The notes under the pieces are model-generated. The model searched no databases, had not been told where the DNA came from, and saw nothing but the letters and a program-made list of their open reading frames with translations. DNA of 64,000 bases from Lysobacter gummosus. GTDB lineage: Bacteria > Pseudomonadota > Gammaproteobacteria > Xanthomonadales > Xanthomonadaceae. The translations under genes were made by a program, and so were the position numbers. Of the stretch, positions 15,929 through 24,663 are shown in pieces. Positions within the stretch are counted from its first letter, which is position 1. The number at the start of each line of letters is the position of its first letter. Location of the stretch: NCBI RefSeq assembly GCF_001442805.1, contig NZ_CP011131.1, positions 2,604,001 to 2,668,000 of the forward strand. Direction: 5' to 3'.

Positions 15929-16744
15929 TCAGTCGCCGGCGCGCGCCAGCTTGCGTTCGCGCCGGTGCATCAGCACGCCGGCCACGGTGACGCCGATCGT
16001 CACCAGGATCACGATGATCGTGGTCAGCGCATTGATCTCCGGCGTTACCCCGATCTTCACCTTCGAATACACCAGCATCGGCAGCGTGGTCGAACCCGGA
16101 CCCGAGGCGAAGCTGGCGATCACCAGATCGTCCAGCGACAAGGTGAAGGCGAGCAGCCAGCCGGCCAGCAGCGCCGGCGCGATCAAGGGCAGGGTGATGA
16201 CGAAGAACACCCGCCACGGTTTCGCGCCCAGGTCCATTGCGGCTTCTTCCAGGCTCGCGTCCATCGAGGTCATGCGCGAGCGCACCACCACGGTCACGTA
16301 GCAGGCGGTGAGGGTGATGTGGGCCAGGGTGATGGTGGTCATGCCGCGCTCGGGCCAACCGAAGACCTGCTGCAGCCCGACGAAGAGAAGCAACGAGGAC
16401 AGGCCGAGCATCACATCGGGCATCACCATCGGCGCGGAGTTGAGCAGACTCAACACGCCGCGCCCGGGAAAGCGCCCGAACCGCGATAGCGCCAGGCCGC
16501 TGGCGGTGCCCAGCGCGACCGCGGCGGTGGCCGAGATCGCGGCGATGGTCAGGCTGCGCCGCGCCGCTTCCAGGATCTGCTCGTTCTGCGCCAGCGCGGC
16601 GTACCACTGCAGCGAAAATCCGCCCCAGGTGGTGGCGCGATCGGAGCCGCTGAAGGAGAACACGATCACCGAGACGATGGGCAGGTACAAGAACGCATAG
16701 CCCAGCGCCATCATCGTATACAGCGCGAACGGACGCCGGTTCAC
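15929..16744 (-). CDS. potI: Putrescine/polyamine ABC transporter permease PotI
   Basis: Inner-membrane permease of a PotFGHI-type importer. The GTG start at 16744 overlaps the potH stop as GTGA (translational coupling), and the product VNRRPFALYTMM... is 271 residues, the usual size. A much longer upstream frame is the shadow of potH. About six membrane segments are visible. The cytoplasmic EAA loop that contacts the ATPase is clear: EEAAMDLGAKPWRVFFVITLP. It is last in the operon potF-potG-potH-potI. Confidence 0.93.
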   Translation of the reverse strand: MNRRPFALYTMMALGYAFLYLPIVSVIVFSFSGSDRATTWGGFSLQWYAALAQNEQILEAARRSLTIAAISATAAVALGTASGLALSRFGRFPGRGVLSLLNSAPMVMPDVMLGLSSLLLFVGLQQVFGWPERGMTTITLAHITLTACYVTVVVRSRMTSMDASLEEAAMDLGAKPWRVFFVITLPLIAPALLAGWLLAFTLSLDDLVIASFASGPGSTTLPMLVYSKVKIGVTPEINALTTIIVILVTIGVTVAGVLMHRRERKLARAGD

Positions 16745-17742
16745 GACTGCGCCTCGCGCGCCACGCGGCGGTTTTCCACGTACTCGAACAACAGCGTCGG
16801 CAGCACGATCAGCAACAGCATCGCCACTGCGATCGCCGCCGACAGCGGCCAGTCGCGGTTGGTGAAGAACTCCGTCCACAGCACGCGGCCGATGGTCAGC
16901 GCATCCGGGCCGCCGAGCACGTCGGGAATCACGAATTCGCCCACCGCCGGAATGAACACCAGCAAGGTGCCGGCGAGGATGCCCGGCAGCGACAGCGGCA
17001 AGGTCACCCGCACGAACGCCTGCCAGGGCTTCGCGCCCAGGTCGGCGGCGGCTTCGAGCAAGGTGAAGTCCAGGCGGATCAGCGTCGCCGCCAGCGGCAG
17101 GATCATGAAGGGCAGGTAGTTGTAGGTGATGCCGATGTACACCGCCAGATCGGTATGCAGCACCGCCTCGCCGGGCTCGATCACGCCCAGCCACGCCAGC
17201 GCCTGGCTGACGATGCCGTTGGCGCGCAGCAGGCCGATCAGCGCATAGGTGCGCAGCAGCGAACTGGTCCAGAACGGCAGGATCACCAGCACCAGCAGCA
17301 ACAACCGCAGCATGCGCGGCGCGCGCGTGATGCCGTAGGCGATGGGATAGCCCAGCAGCAGGCAGCACAGGGTCGAGATGCTGGCGAACAACAGCGATTT
17401 CAGATACGCGGCGATGTACAGCGGATCGGCCAGCAGCGCGGCGTAATTGGCGATATGCAGGCGCAGCGAGGTCGCGCCGTCGGCGGTGGTTTCCAGCAGC
17501 GGCGTATACGGCGGCACCTGCCCGAACACGGCCTGGGCGAAGCTGATCTTCAGCACGATCAGGAACGGCACGCAGAAGAACAGCGCCAGCCACAGCATCG
17601 GGATCGCGGTGACCAACAGGCGTCCGCGACGGGTGCGGAATTCGTCGCCGACCGAACGGAACCAACCGAAGAGGTTATAAACGACCTCAGCCCAGAAACC
17701 CCAAATCCCCCGGTCTTTCTGCCTGTCCTCGCGCGCGCTCAC
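16741..17742 (-). CDS. potH: Putrescine/polyamine ABC transporter permease PotH
   Basis: 333-residue inner-membrane permease. An N-terminal cytoplasmic stretch of about 40 residues is followed by LLVTAIPMLWLALFFCVPF and five more membrane segments. The EAA motif LEAAADLGAKPWQAFVRVTLP is intact. The segment SLRLHIANYAALLADPLY is typical of the PotB/PotH branch. It partners with PotI in a heterodimeric channel fed by PotF and driven by PotG. It sits 52 bases after potG, and its stop overlaps the potI start. Confidence 0.93.
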   Translation of the reverse strand: MSAREDRQKDRGIWGFWAEVVYNLFGWFRSVGDEFRTRRGRLLVTAIPMLWLALFFCVPFLIVLKISFAQAVFGQVPPYTPLLETTADGATSLRLHIANYAALLADPLYIAAYLKSLLFASISTLCCLLLGYPIAYGITRAPRMLRLLLLVLVILPFWTSSLLRTYALIGLLRANGIVSQALAWLGVIEPGEAVLHTDLAVYIGITYNYLPFMILPLAATLIRLDFTLLEAAADLGAKPWQAFVRVTLPLSLPGILAGTLLVFIPAVGEFVIPDVLGGPDALTIGRVLWTEFFTNRDWPLSAAIAVAMLLLIVLPTLLFEYVENRRVAREAQS

Positions 17743-17794
17743 GGCAAAGCCCCTGCACCAGAAACACCTGCATCGACGCTCATGGCCGAAACGA

Positions 17795-18970
17795 TCATGA
17801 CGTCAACACCACCGCACTGCCCGCATCCCAAGACAACCACAAAGTGTCGTCCCAGTCGTAATGCGGCTCGGAACTGCGCGCCACATGCGTCTCCTGCACG
17901 CGCAACGTCGCGCCGGCCTCGGTCTGCACGTGATAGATCGACACATCGCCCAGATAGGCGATATCGCGAACCTTGCCGGCCACCGCGTTCTCCATCCCCT
18001 CCGGCCGGGTCTCGTGCACGTCGATCTTTTCCGGCCGCACCGCGATGCCGACCGCGGTGCCTTCCGGCAGCGGATCGGGGTGGCGCGCCAGCAGTTCCTC
18101 GCCGACACCGTCGCACTGGATGCGCAGCAGCCCGGTACTTTCGTCGTGCGACAGCACGCGCCCGTCGAGCAGATTGATGCCGCCGATGAACTCGGCGACG
18201 AAGCGGGTCGAGGGATATTCGTACAACACCGCCGGCGTCGACACCTGCACGATGCGGCCGGTGTCCATCACCGCGATGCGCGAGGACATGGTCATGGCTT
18301 CTTCCTGGTCGTGCGTGACCATGATGAAGGTGGTGCCGACACGTTCCTGGATGCTGACCAATTCGAACTGGGTATGCTCGCGCAGCTTCTTGTCCAGCGC
18401 GCCCAGCGGCTCATCCAGCAGCAACAGCTTGGGCTGCTTGGCCAGCGCGCGCGCCAGGGCCACGCGCTGGCGCTGGCCGCCGGAGAGCTGGTCGGGCTTG
18501 CGATTGCCCAGTTGCGGCATGCGCACCAGTTCCAGCATGGCCTGCACGCGGTCGCGGATTTCGCCGGCGCCGAGCTTGTCCGCGCTGGAGCTGGAATGCT
18601 TCAGGCCGAAGGCGATGTTCTGCGCCACGCTCATGTGCGGGAACAGCGCGTAGCTTTGGAACATCATGTTGACCGGGCGCTGATACGGCGGCAGATCGGT
18701 CACGTCGATGCCGTCGATGAGCACGCGCCCGCGATCGGGCGACTCGAACCCGGCCAGCACCCGCAGCAGCGTGCTCTTGCCCGATCCCGAACCGCCGAGC
18801 AGGGCGAAGAACTCGCCGCGGTACACGTCCAGGGAAATATCGTCGCAGGCGTAGACCTTGCCGAAGGTCTTGGTCACCCCTTCGATGCGCACGAACGGCT
18901 GCGCGGCCGGATCGCGCCAGGGTTCGCGCGCGGCCGGCGCGGCGGCGGAGCGGGGGACGGGCGCGGACAC
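17795..18970 (-). CDS. potG: Putrescine/polyamine ABC transporter ATP-binding protein PotG
   Basis: Cytoplasmic ATPase of the importer, 391 residues from a GTG at 18970, 4 bases after the potF stop. The open frame extends further upstream inside potF, but that part has no ABC-family similarity, so the GTG is preferred. The ABC core is complete: Walker [10 protein letters not shown], signature LSGGQRQR, Walker [13 protein letters not shown], switch His in VTHDQEEA. The last ~110 residues form a TOBE/MOP-like regulatory domain ([10 protein letters not shown]). The start codon is less certain than the identity. Confidence 0.92.
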   Translation of the reverse strand: MSAPVPRSAAAPAAREPWRDPAAQPFVRIEGVTKTFGKVYACDDISLDVYRGEFFALLGGSGSGKSTLLRVLAGFESPDRGRVLIDGIDVTDLPPYQRPVNMMFQSYALFPHMSVAQNIAFGLKHSSSSADKLGAGEIRDRVQAMLELVRMPQLGNRKPDQLSGGQRQRVALARALAKQPKLLLLDEPLGALDKKLREHTQFELVSIQERVGTTFIMVTHDQEEAMTMSSRIAVMDTGRIVQVSTPAVLYEYPSTRFVAEFIGGINLLDGRVLSHDESTGLLRIQCDGVGEELLARHPDPLPEGTAVGIAVRPEKIDVHETRPEGMENAVAGKVRDIAYLGDVSIYHVQTEAGATLRVQETHVARSSEPHYDWDDTLWLSWDAGSAVVLTS

Positions 18971-18974
18971 GCGC

Positions 18975-20123
18975 TCAGTGCCCGCTCTTGATGCTGGTCC
19001 AGGCGCGCACGCGCTGGCGTTGCACGTCCTCGGGCAGCGACTTGGGATCGACCAGCTTGGCGCGCACCGATTCGGGCGGATACACGCCCTGGTCCTGCGC
19101 GATGGCCGGATCGACCAGGCTGGTCGCGTCCTTGTTGGCGCTGGCGTAGGCGACGTGATTGCTGATCTGCGCGGCGACCTTGGGATCGAGCAGATAATTG
19201 ATGAAGGCGTGGGCATTGCCCGGATGCTTGCTGTCCTTGGGCACCGCGATCACATCGACCCAGCGGATCGCGCCTTCCTTCGGAATGACGAAGCGCAGGT
19301 CCGGCAGCGGCGTGCCGGCCTTCTTGGCCGCATCGAAGGCATCGGTGCTGGCCTGTGCGATGTCGCCGGAATAACCCATGACCAGACAGGCGTCGCCGTT
19401 GGCGAAAGCGTCCTTGTATTCGGCGTTATTGAAGGTGCGAACGAACGGGCGGATCGCGGAATAGACCTTGCGCACCGCCTCGATTTCGTCGGCGGCGCCG
19501 GCGTTGGGATCGCGGCCCAGCCAGATCAGCGCCGCGCCGAAGGTTTCCTGATCGTCGTCGAGCACGGTGATCCCGCACTTCTGCAACTCGGCCGCGTTGG
19601 CCGGATCGAACAGCAGCGACCACGAGTCCAGCGGCGCGTCGGCGCCGAGCGCGGCGCGCACCTTATCGACGTTGACGCCCAGGCCGGTGGTGCCCCACAT
19701 GTACGGCACCAGATGGGCGTTGCCCGGATCGATCGCGGCCAGATTCTCCAGCAGTTGCGGGTCCAGATGGTTCCAGTTGGGCAGCTTGCTCTTGTCCAGC
19801 GCCGCGTACAGCCCGGCCTTGACCTGGCGCTGGGCGAACGGCCGCGCCGACGGGAACACCACGTCGTAGCCCGAGGCGCCGGCGCTGAGTTTGCTTTCCA
19901 GGGTTTCGTTGGCGTCGTAGACGTCGTAGTTGACCTTGATGCCGTTGGCGGTCTCGAAGTTCTTGACCGTGTCGTCGGCGACGTAGTCCGACCAGTTGTA
20001 GACGTTGAGCAGCTTCTGCTCGGCCCCGGCCGGGGCCGCGGGAGCGTCGGCGTCGGACGGCTTGCCGCCGCCGCAAGCGGTGAGCAACAGGGCGCAGGCG
20101 AGCGGGACGAGGCGCAGGTTCAC
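18975..20123 (-). CDS. potF: Putrescine/polyamine-binding lipoprotein PotF
   Basis: Substrate-binding protein of the importer, 382 residues. The GTG at 20123 is chosen because AGGAGA lies 7 bases upstream and because it begins a lipoprotein signal (NLRLVPLACALLLTAC, lipobox LTAC with Cys at about 17). The mature protein starts with a Gly/Ala linker, then LNVYNWSDYVADDTVKNFE, the hallmark of PotD/PotF. Further conserved parts are ANETLESKL, GYDVVFPS, YMWGTTGLGVN and IPKEGAIRWVD. It is first in the operon and divergent from the porin gene at 20387. Whether it prefers putrescine or spermidine cannot be decided from sequence. Confidence 0.92.
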   Translation of the reverse strand: MNLRLVPLACALLLTACGGGKPSDADAPAAPAGAEQKLLNVYNWSDYVADDTVKNFETANGIKVNYDVYDANETLESKLSAGASGYDVVFPSARPFAQRQVKAGLYAALDKSKLPNWNHLDPQLLENLAAIDPGNAHLVPYMWGTTGLGVNVDKVRAALGADAPLDSWSLLFDPANAAELQKCGITVLDDDQETFGAALIWLGRDPNAGAADEIEAVRKVYSAIRPFVRTFNNAEYKDAFANGDACLVMGYSGDIAQASTDAFDAAKKAGTPLPDLRFVIPKEGAIRWVDVIAVPKDSKHPGNAHAFINYLLDPKVAAQISNHVAYASANKDATSLVDPAIAQDQGVYPPESVRAKLVDPKSLPEDVQRQRVRAWTSIKSGH

Positions 20124-20386
20124 GGTGAATCTCCTGGAAGCAGGCACGGGCGGCCGGGTACTGGCGAGGATGTTCGGAGCCTGTCCGCGCGGTGTCAACG
20201 CGAAGGGGGCGATCGCGGGGCGGCGAGCGCCCGGGCCGGGCCGGTGGGTTACCCGCGGACGATCTTGCGCAAGCGGGCTCCTCATTTTCGTTCGCAGGCT
20301 GCGCCGGCGCGTTCCCTTGCGCGAGTTTGATGTGCAGTATCGTCATCGGCTGCCGTCCGTTGGCGGCGTTGAAGGGAGAAAACGTG

Positions 20387-21175
20387 ATGCCGATCGTCTT
20401 GCAACGCCGTTCGCCGCGACCGCGCCGGCAGGTGTTCACCGTGCTGATGGCCGCGGCCCTCGCTCTGGCGCCGTCGTGGGCCGCGGCGCAGGACGCCGCC
20501 GAAACCGGCGAGGCGCGGCCGTGGGCGGTGCGCGGAGGAGTCAGCGTGCTCAGCGACTATGTCTGGCGCGGCGTATCGCAGACCCAGGAAGACCCGGCGT
20601 TGCAGGCGGAGATCAACCTGGAACATCGCAGCGGTTTCTACGTCGGCCTGTGGGGTTCGAGCATCGATTTCACCGCCGCCGACGAAGAGGACGACGGCAT
20701 CGATTACGAACTCGACGGCTACATCGGCTGGGCCGGCGAACTGCGCCCGGGCCTTGAGTTGGACGTGGTCCTGACCCACGCCGCCTATCCTGGCGCGCGT
20801 TCGGGGTTCGACTACGACTACACCGAGCTGGAAGGCACGTTGAGTTTCGCCGAGCACTACCACGTGGGGCTTGCGTACTCGCCGGACATCTTCGGTCTGG
20901 GCGGCAGGGGCTACTACTGGAACGTTGGTGGCGAGTGGCCGCTGGGCGGAAGCGGTTTCGGGCTCAAGGTGCAGGTTGGCTACTACGATCTGGAGGATGC
21001 GGCGGGCGACAGCTACAACGATTACCTGCTGGCATTGACGAAGGATTTCGGGCCGGTGCATGCGGAGTTGCAGTACACGGACACATCCAGCTATGGGCCT
21101 GAGTTGGCGGAGGCGTTGGACGACGCGAAGTTGGCGGATGGGAGGTTGGCGGTGACGGTGGGGTGGAAGTTTTAA
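20387..21175 (+). CDS. TorF-family putative outer-membrane porin
   Basis: 262 residues of the TorF/gcw_chp (TIGR02001-type) putative porin family. The ATG at 20387 has AAGGGAGA 7 bases upstream; an in-frame GTG at 20384 is also possible. The signal peptide ends PSWAAAQ near residue 31. The mature start WAVRGGVSVLSDYVWRGVSQ is the family signature (SDYxxRGxSQ). Alternating beta strands such as FYVGLWGSSIDF and YNDYLLALTKDFGP follow, and the protein ends in Phe (VTVGWKF), as expected for BAM-inserted barrels. It is divergent from the polyamine importer, so it could pass its substrates across the outer membrane, but that is only inference from position. Confidence 0.87.
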   Translation: MPIVLQRRSPRPRRQVFTVLMAAALALAPSWAAAQDAAETGEARPWAVRGGVSVLSDYVWRGVSQTQEDPALQAEINLEHRSGFYVGLWGSSIDFTAADEEDDGIDYELDGYIGWAGELRPGLELDVVLTHAAYPGARSGFDYDYTELEGTLSFAEHYHVGLAYSPDIFGLGGRGYYWNVGGEWPLGGSGFGLKVQVGYYDLEDAAGDSYNDYLLALTKDFGPVHAELQYTDTSSYGPELAEALDDAKLADGRLAVTVGWKF

Positions 21176-21276
21176 AGGGGGGGGCGGCGTTGATGAGTTT
21201 CGTAACGTCGCAACCGCCTTGCTCTGCTGTTGCTGCCGCCTTTGCCTTGCCTTCGCTCGTGCTTTAGCTCTTGCCG

Positions 21277-21335
21277 GCGCCGCCCTGCGGTGTCCTTGGT
21301 CCCGCGAGTAACAAGCGGCGCCCGGCAACAGCAAA
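21277..21335. repeat. Relic of the mirrored-element arm end
   Basis: About 60 bp (GCGCCGCCCTGCGGTGTCC... to GCGCCCGGCAACAGCAA) match the outer end of the mirrored-element right arms (12762-12803, 49469-49519) with several differences. No partner arm is nearby, so it is a fragment. Confidence 0.65.
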
Positions 21336-21473
21336 GTCGAAGCGAAGCACATTCCTGGCAACGGCAACGAGCCGCGCTGCAGCCGCAATCCGCTCCGCAA
21401 CTTCAAGTGTGGCTTTCCGCAAGCGGCCATCGAAAGATGGGTCCGACAGGCGCCTCGCCGCAAGCGCGCCCGC

Positions 21474-21736
21474 CCACCTCACCCAAACAAGCCCCGCTCG
21501 CACACCCCGATCACCACCTCGCGCAACCATCGATTCGCCGGTTCGAATTCGCTGTTGGCATGCCAGTAAAAATGCAACTGCGCCGCCGGCAGCGCGAACG
21601 GCACCGCCACCCGACGCAAGTGCGCGTTCGCCGCGATGCGCCCGGCCAATCCCGCCGGCATCGTCAGCAAGGCGTCGGATTGAGCGACGACTTCGCACGC
21701 CGAGTGGTAGTTCTGACAGCGTAACGCGATGACCCG
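21474..21736 (-). pseudogene. Duplicated 3' fragment of the lysR gene (direct repeat of 24659-24921)
   Basis: 263 bp align without gaps at a constant offset of 3185 bases to the 3' end of the intact lysR gene, with only scattered substitutions. The reading frame still encodes the last ~85 residues (LTMPAGLAGRIAANAHLRRV... to ICERGLFG-type end VIGVCERGLFG), but there is no promoter, start or N-terminal domain. Similarity stops abruptly at 21736. The two copies are direct repeats that bracket the effector/immunity cassette. Confidence 0.93.
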
Positions 21737-21984
21737 ATGTTGGCCGTGGTTGATTTGCGCAATTGTGCCGTGGTGTTGATCAACTGCGACGCGAAGCGAC
21801 AGTCGAAGTGGTTAAACGTCATTTGCACGGAATTTTTGCGTACTCAGTTCGAATTGCTCATGCGCATGTGATATTGACTGACCTTGAGCTCTGATGGATG
21901 CTAACTATGAGAGCGCTCCACTAGGTCAGCCATCGTCCTCGCTAGACGACGAAGCGCGGAAGCCTATTTGAACAAGGATGGTTG
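21737..21984. other. AT-richer junction sequence upstream of the immunity gene
   Basis: Composition drops visibly below that of the neighbours. No gene was recognised. It probably carries the cassette promoter (for example TTGACT...TATTGAC around 21866-21878), but no site can be fixed. Confidence 0.4.
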
Positions 21985-22212
21985 ATGAGCGATATCCAGC
22001 CCAGTCCAAAGTCAGTCGGTGATTTGATCGCGCAAGCCGGCGCCGCCGCGCTGTACCGTGATCTATACCGCATCAATCAAGACACGGCGCGCCTGCTAGG
22101 ACCACTGCCGCAGAGAGGCATTCCGACCCAGGCAAAGAGAAAGCCGCGCTCTACGATGCCCCCGAGCCAGTATGTTCCCCAATCGCAACAGACCTCTCAA
22201 GAGGCGGAATCC

Positions 22213-22695
22213 ATGGATATCAAGACCGTCGTAGCAGCGTTAACGCTCGCTGCGATCACCCCGGCCTGTAAGTCATCGACCAGCCCGGCAACACCGGAGG
22301 TTTCGATTTCCACGAACGCGGCCAGTCAAAAACCGCTGCCGCTGTCGGTTGAGGAAAAGTTGAAGGAGGGGATGCCCTACCAGCAGCTCAGGGCCATCGT
22401 TTTGTCCGATGGATGGAAGCCTGTCGTTGATCCCGAATGCAAGGCTCAAGTCATCGGCGGGGACTTTGAAGAACGTTGCAAGAACGGGCGCGACGCGCGT
22501 TGCAATGTTTGTGCCGAATTGCCGGAGTTGTCGGCTTGCGGAGCGGGTGGGCTATGCATGCTTGTCTTTGAGGCAAGCTCAGGCGAGAAATTGAACGTCA
22601 CAGGCATCGGCAATGTCACTACATGGAACAAAGCGCCTCCCCAACTAGAGTTTTACGTGCAGGCTTGGTCGTTTGAGAACGGACAAGGGCGGTAG
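22213..22695 (+). CDS. Predicted Cys-rich lipoprotein, candidate immunity protein for the adjacent effector
   Basis: 160 residues from the ATG at 22213. Residues 1-19 look like a lipoprotein signal (MDIKTVVAALTLAAITPAC, Cys19), followed by a Ser/Thr/Pro linker and a compact domain with seven further cysteines (PEC, RCK, RCN, VCAE, ACG, LCM). In Xanthomonadaceae type IV secretion systems, immunity proteins (X-Tfi) are typically periplasmic lipoproteins encoded just upstream of their effector; this gene ends 22 bases before one. The frame extends upstream to an ATG at 21985 with a good AGGA site. That longer reading would bury the signal sequence 76 residues in, so the start is unsettled: either the upstream part is a displaced small peptide or the product is not a lipoprotein. 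No family was recognised; immunity is inferred from context. Confidence 0.68.
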   Translation: MDIKTVVAALTLAAITPACKSSTSPATPEVSISTNAASQKPLPLSVEEKLKEGMPYQQLRAIVLSDGWKPVVDPECKAQVIGGDFEERCKNGRDARCNVCAELPELSACGAGGLCMLVFEASSGEKLNVTGIGNVTTWNKAPPQLEFYVQAWSFENGQGR

Positions 22696-22717
22696 TCAGG
22701 ACGACTGGGAGACATAA

Positions 22718-24577
22718 ATGGATGTAACTTTGCTTGACCTGATGAAGAAGGGCGAGTCGGGTGCCAGGGGCTATAACGCCTATAACCGCGGTACTTACGG
22801 CAAGGACACGATTGGCGGGCGGGAGGAGATTGATTTTTCCGAGTTGACGGTCGCCGAGATTCAGCGTCGTCAGAGCTTGCCGCTGGGAACGCCGGGAAAC
22901 TTCTCCACCGAGCGTGTGTTCGCGATCGGAAAGTATCAAGTCATTCCAGATACCTTGCAGGCGGCGGTTGATCATCTTGGCATTCAGCCGGATGAGAAAT
23001 TTACGCCGCAACTGCAGGATAAGATTTTCACTGGATACCTTCTTGTTGAGAAGCAGAAGGCGGTTTACGGCTACGTGACGGGAGACGAGCGATACTCGTT
23101 GTACAACGCCCGCCGGCAGATGGCATTCGAATGGGCGAGTTTTCCGGACCCGAGTAAGCCCGGGGATGTCTCTTATTACGGAAAGCCGAATGCCGCGCAC
23201 ATATCCAACGCCGAGGTGGTTCAGGTCCTGACAGACATGCATCGTGAGTATGCCGAGAGCATCGCAAATGGGCTGTCACCGCAAGACGCATGGATAGCTG
23301 CTACCGGTGTTTCTGCCCAGGAGTCTCTTGAGTTCAAAGGGGTGCCGTACGCAGTTCCGGAGCCTCGGCCGTTGGCCGCTGGGGCCAAGGGGCAGGCTGT
23401 CGAAGACCTGCAGAAGGATCTCAACAACATCGGCGTCACCAACAACCGTGGCGAAAGGTTGGTTACCGATGGTGACTACGGCCAGAACACCAGGGATGCG
23501 ATTGAAGCGTTTCAACGTGAACACAACCTGCCGATGACAGGCAACGCCGACGGGCCCACATTGACGGCGATCCATATGCATGCATCGGCGGCGCAAGTGG
23601 CTTCGGATCTTCAGAAGTCCACGCGTCCCTACCAGGCCCCGGGCCACCGCGACGACTGGATGCAGACGAATGAACAGGGATTGCCGAACTATCTGCGTGC
23701 TGCGGTCGATGCGCCTGGCAAGCATCCCGGTCGCGACGAAGCGCGACACGGTCGAGGTGCATTGGAGGACGGCGCTCTAAAGATCGGCGAGCGCGGCCCC
23801 GAGGTAGCCAGGTTGCAGGAGAGTCTGATCCACCTGGGCATCAACGGTCATGTCAAGCAGCCGATCAAGGCAGACGGAGTATTCGGCCCTGACACGCAGC
23901 GCGCAGTGCAGGCATTTCAACTCTGGCACGGGGCGGATCACGTTAATGGCATAGCGGATCGACAAACGCTGGCTGCGATCAATACTCAGGCGGGTTTGGC
24001 GATTATCCAGCGAACGATGGATCAGGCGCAGGGGGCGCCCTCGCGTGACTTTGTTGCCAACGTCAATATCGGTGCACCCCTGGATCCGGGCACGGCGGCT
24101 GATTCGCGAGATGTAGGCTCGCCGCCGACGGGAGTGGCTGCGCCGGCTCCGGGGCAACGCGTGCCGCACGCGGCCGAGCCTGGTTCCATTGTGCCGACAG
24201 CGGAGCCAATCGCCGCGCCGGCTCGGCCCGAACCGGTAGTCGGCTCGTCCCAGTTATCTCCAAGCGACCAGGCCATGTTCGCCAAAATCCGTGGAAGCGT
24301 GCCGGCATATGTGCCGGACGAAACGGTGGCGAACGCGATGTTGCAAGCCAAGCGCAACGGTATTCCAGATGCCGATCGAATCGACAAAGCCGCAGTCGTG
24401 GACGGTAAATTGTGGGTGGCTGGAGTGACACCCGGCTATCAGGCGGGTGTTTCGGTGAACCAGCCGGCACCTGCGATGCAAGACACCTTGCGTGAGACCC
24501 AGGTGTTCAATCAACAACTGGCGCAGGAGGCTATACAACGCGGGCCGGACGATCCCAGTCGTGGTCCGAAAATGTAG
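22718..24577 (+). CDS. Candidate type IV-secreted antibacterial effector: lysozyme-like domain, two peptidoglycan-binding domains, XVIPCD-like tail
   Basis: 619 residues, no signal peptide. Residues 1-150 resemble phage-lambda-type lysozymes/transglycosylases: LLDLMKKGESGARGYNAYNRG, with Glu13 as candidate catalytic acid, and VFAIGKYQVIPDTLQ near 70, matching the GRYQ motif. PG_binding_1-type domains lie at about 220-288 (VEDLQKDLNNIG, DGDYGQNTRDAIEAFQ) and 354-430 (VARLQESLIHLG, DGVFGPDTQRAVQAFQ). A Pro/Ala linker follows (430-513). The last ~105 residues (LSPSDQAMFAKIRGSVPAYV, GIPDADRIDKAAVVDGKLWV, AGVTPGYQAGVSV, PAPAMQDTLRE, Gln-rich end) look like the XVIPCD that delivers effectors to VirD4 of the Xanthomonadaceae type IV secretion system. 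No secretion genes are in the window, so it would be an orphan effector. Base composition is clearly lower in GC than the neighbours. Confidence 0.8.
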   Translation: MDVTLLDLMKKGESGARGYNAYNRGTYGKDTIGGREEIDFSELTVAEIQRRQSLPLGTPGNFSTERVFAIGKYQVIPDTLQAAVDHLGIQPDEKFTPQLQDKIFTGYLLVEKQKAVYGYVTGDERYSLYNARRQMAFEWASFPDPSKPGDVSYYGKPNAAHISNAEVVQVLTDMHREYAESIANGLSPQDAWIAATGVSAQESLEFKGVPYAVPEPRPLAAGAKGQAVEDLQKDLNNIGVTNNRGERLVTDGDYGQNTRDAIEAFQREHNLPMTGNADGPTLTAIHMHASAAQVASDLQKSTRPYQAPGHRDDWMQTNEQGLPNYLRAAVDAPGKHPGRDEARHGRGALEDGALKIGERGPEVARLQESLIHLGINGHVKQPIKADGVFGPDTQRAVQAFQLWHGADHVNGIADRQTLAAINTQAGLAIIQRTMDQAQGAPSRDFVANVNIGAPLDPGTAADSRDVGSPPTGVAAPAPGQRVPHAAEPGSIVPTAEPIAAPARPEPVVGSSQLSPSDQAMFAKIRGSVPAYVPDETVANAMLQAKRNGIPDADRIDKAAVVDGKLWVAGVTPGYQAGVSVNQPAPAMQDTLRETQVFNQQLAQEAIQRGPDDPSRGPKM

Positions 24578-24663
24578 CGGTGCTGCTTGCCAAGCATGCG
24601 GCCGATGGTCGGCGGGTTGAAGTTGTGCTTTCAAAAGCAAGAGATCAAAAAAGCTCATCCACC

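Noticed and set aside
16745..17665. Upstream half of a long minus-strand frame that runs into potI
   Set aside because: Shadow of potH in another frame; the real potI start is the GTG overlapping the potH stop.
18971..19216. N-terminal extension of potG reaching into potF
   Set aside because: The extra 82 residues have no ABC-family similarity and lie antiphase in potF; a GTG 4 bases after the potF stop gives the normal protein size.
21264..21698. 144-codon minus-strand frame across the duplicated lysR fragment
   Set aside because: It is in a different frame from the lysR remnant; the homologous frame is the 3' lysR fragment annotated as a pseudogene.
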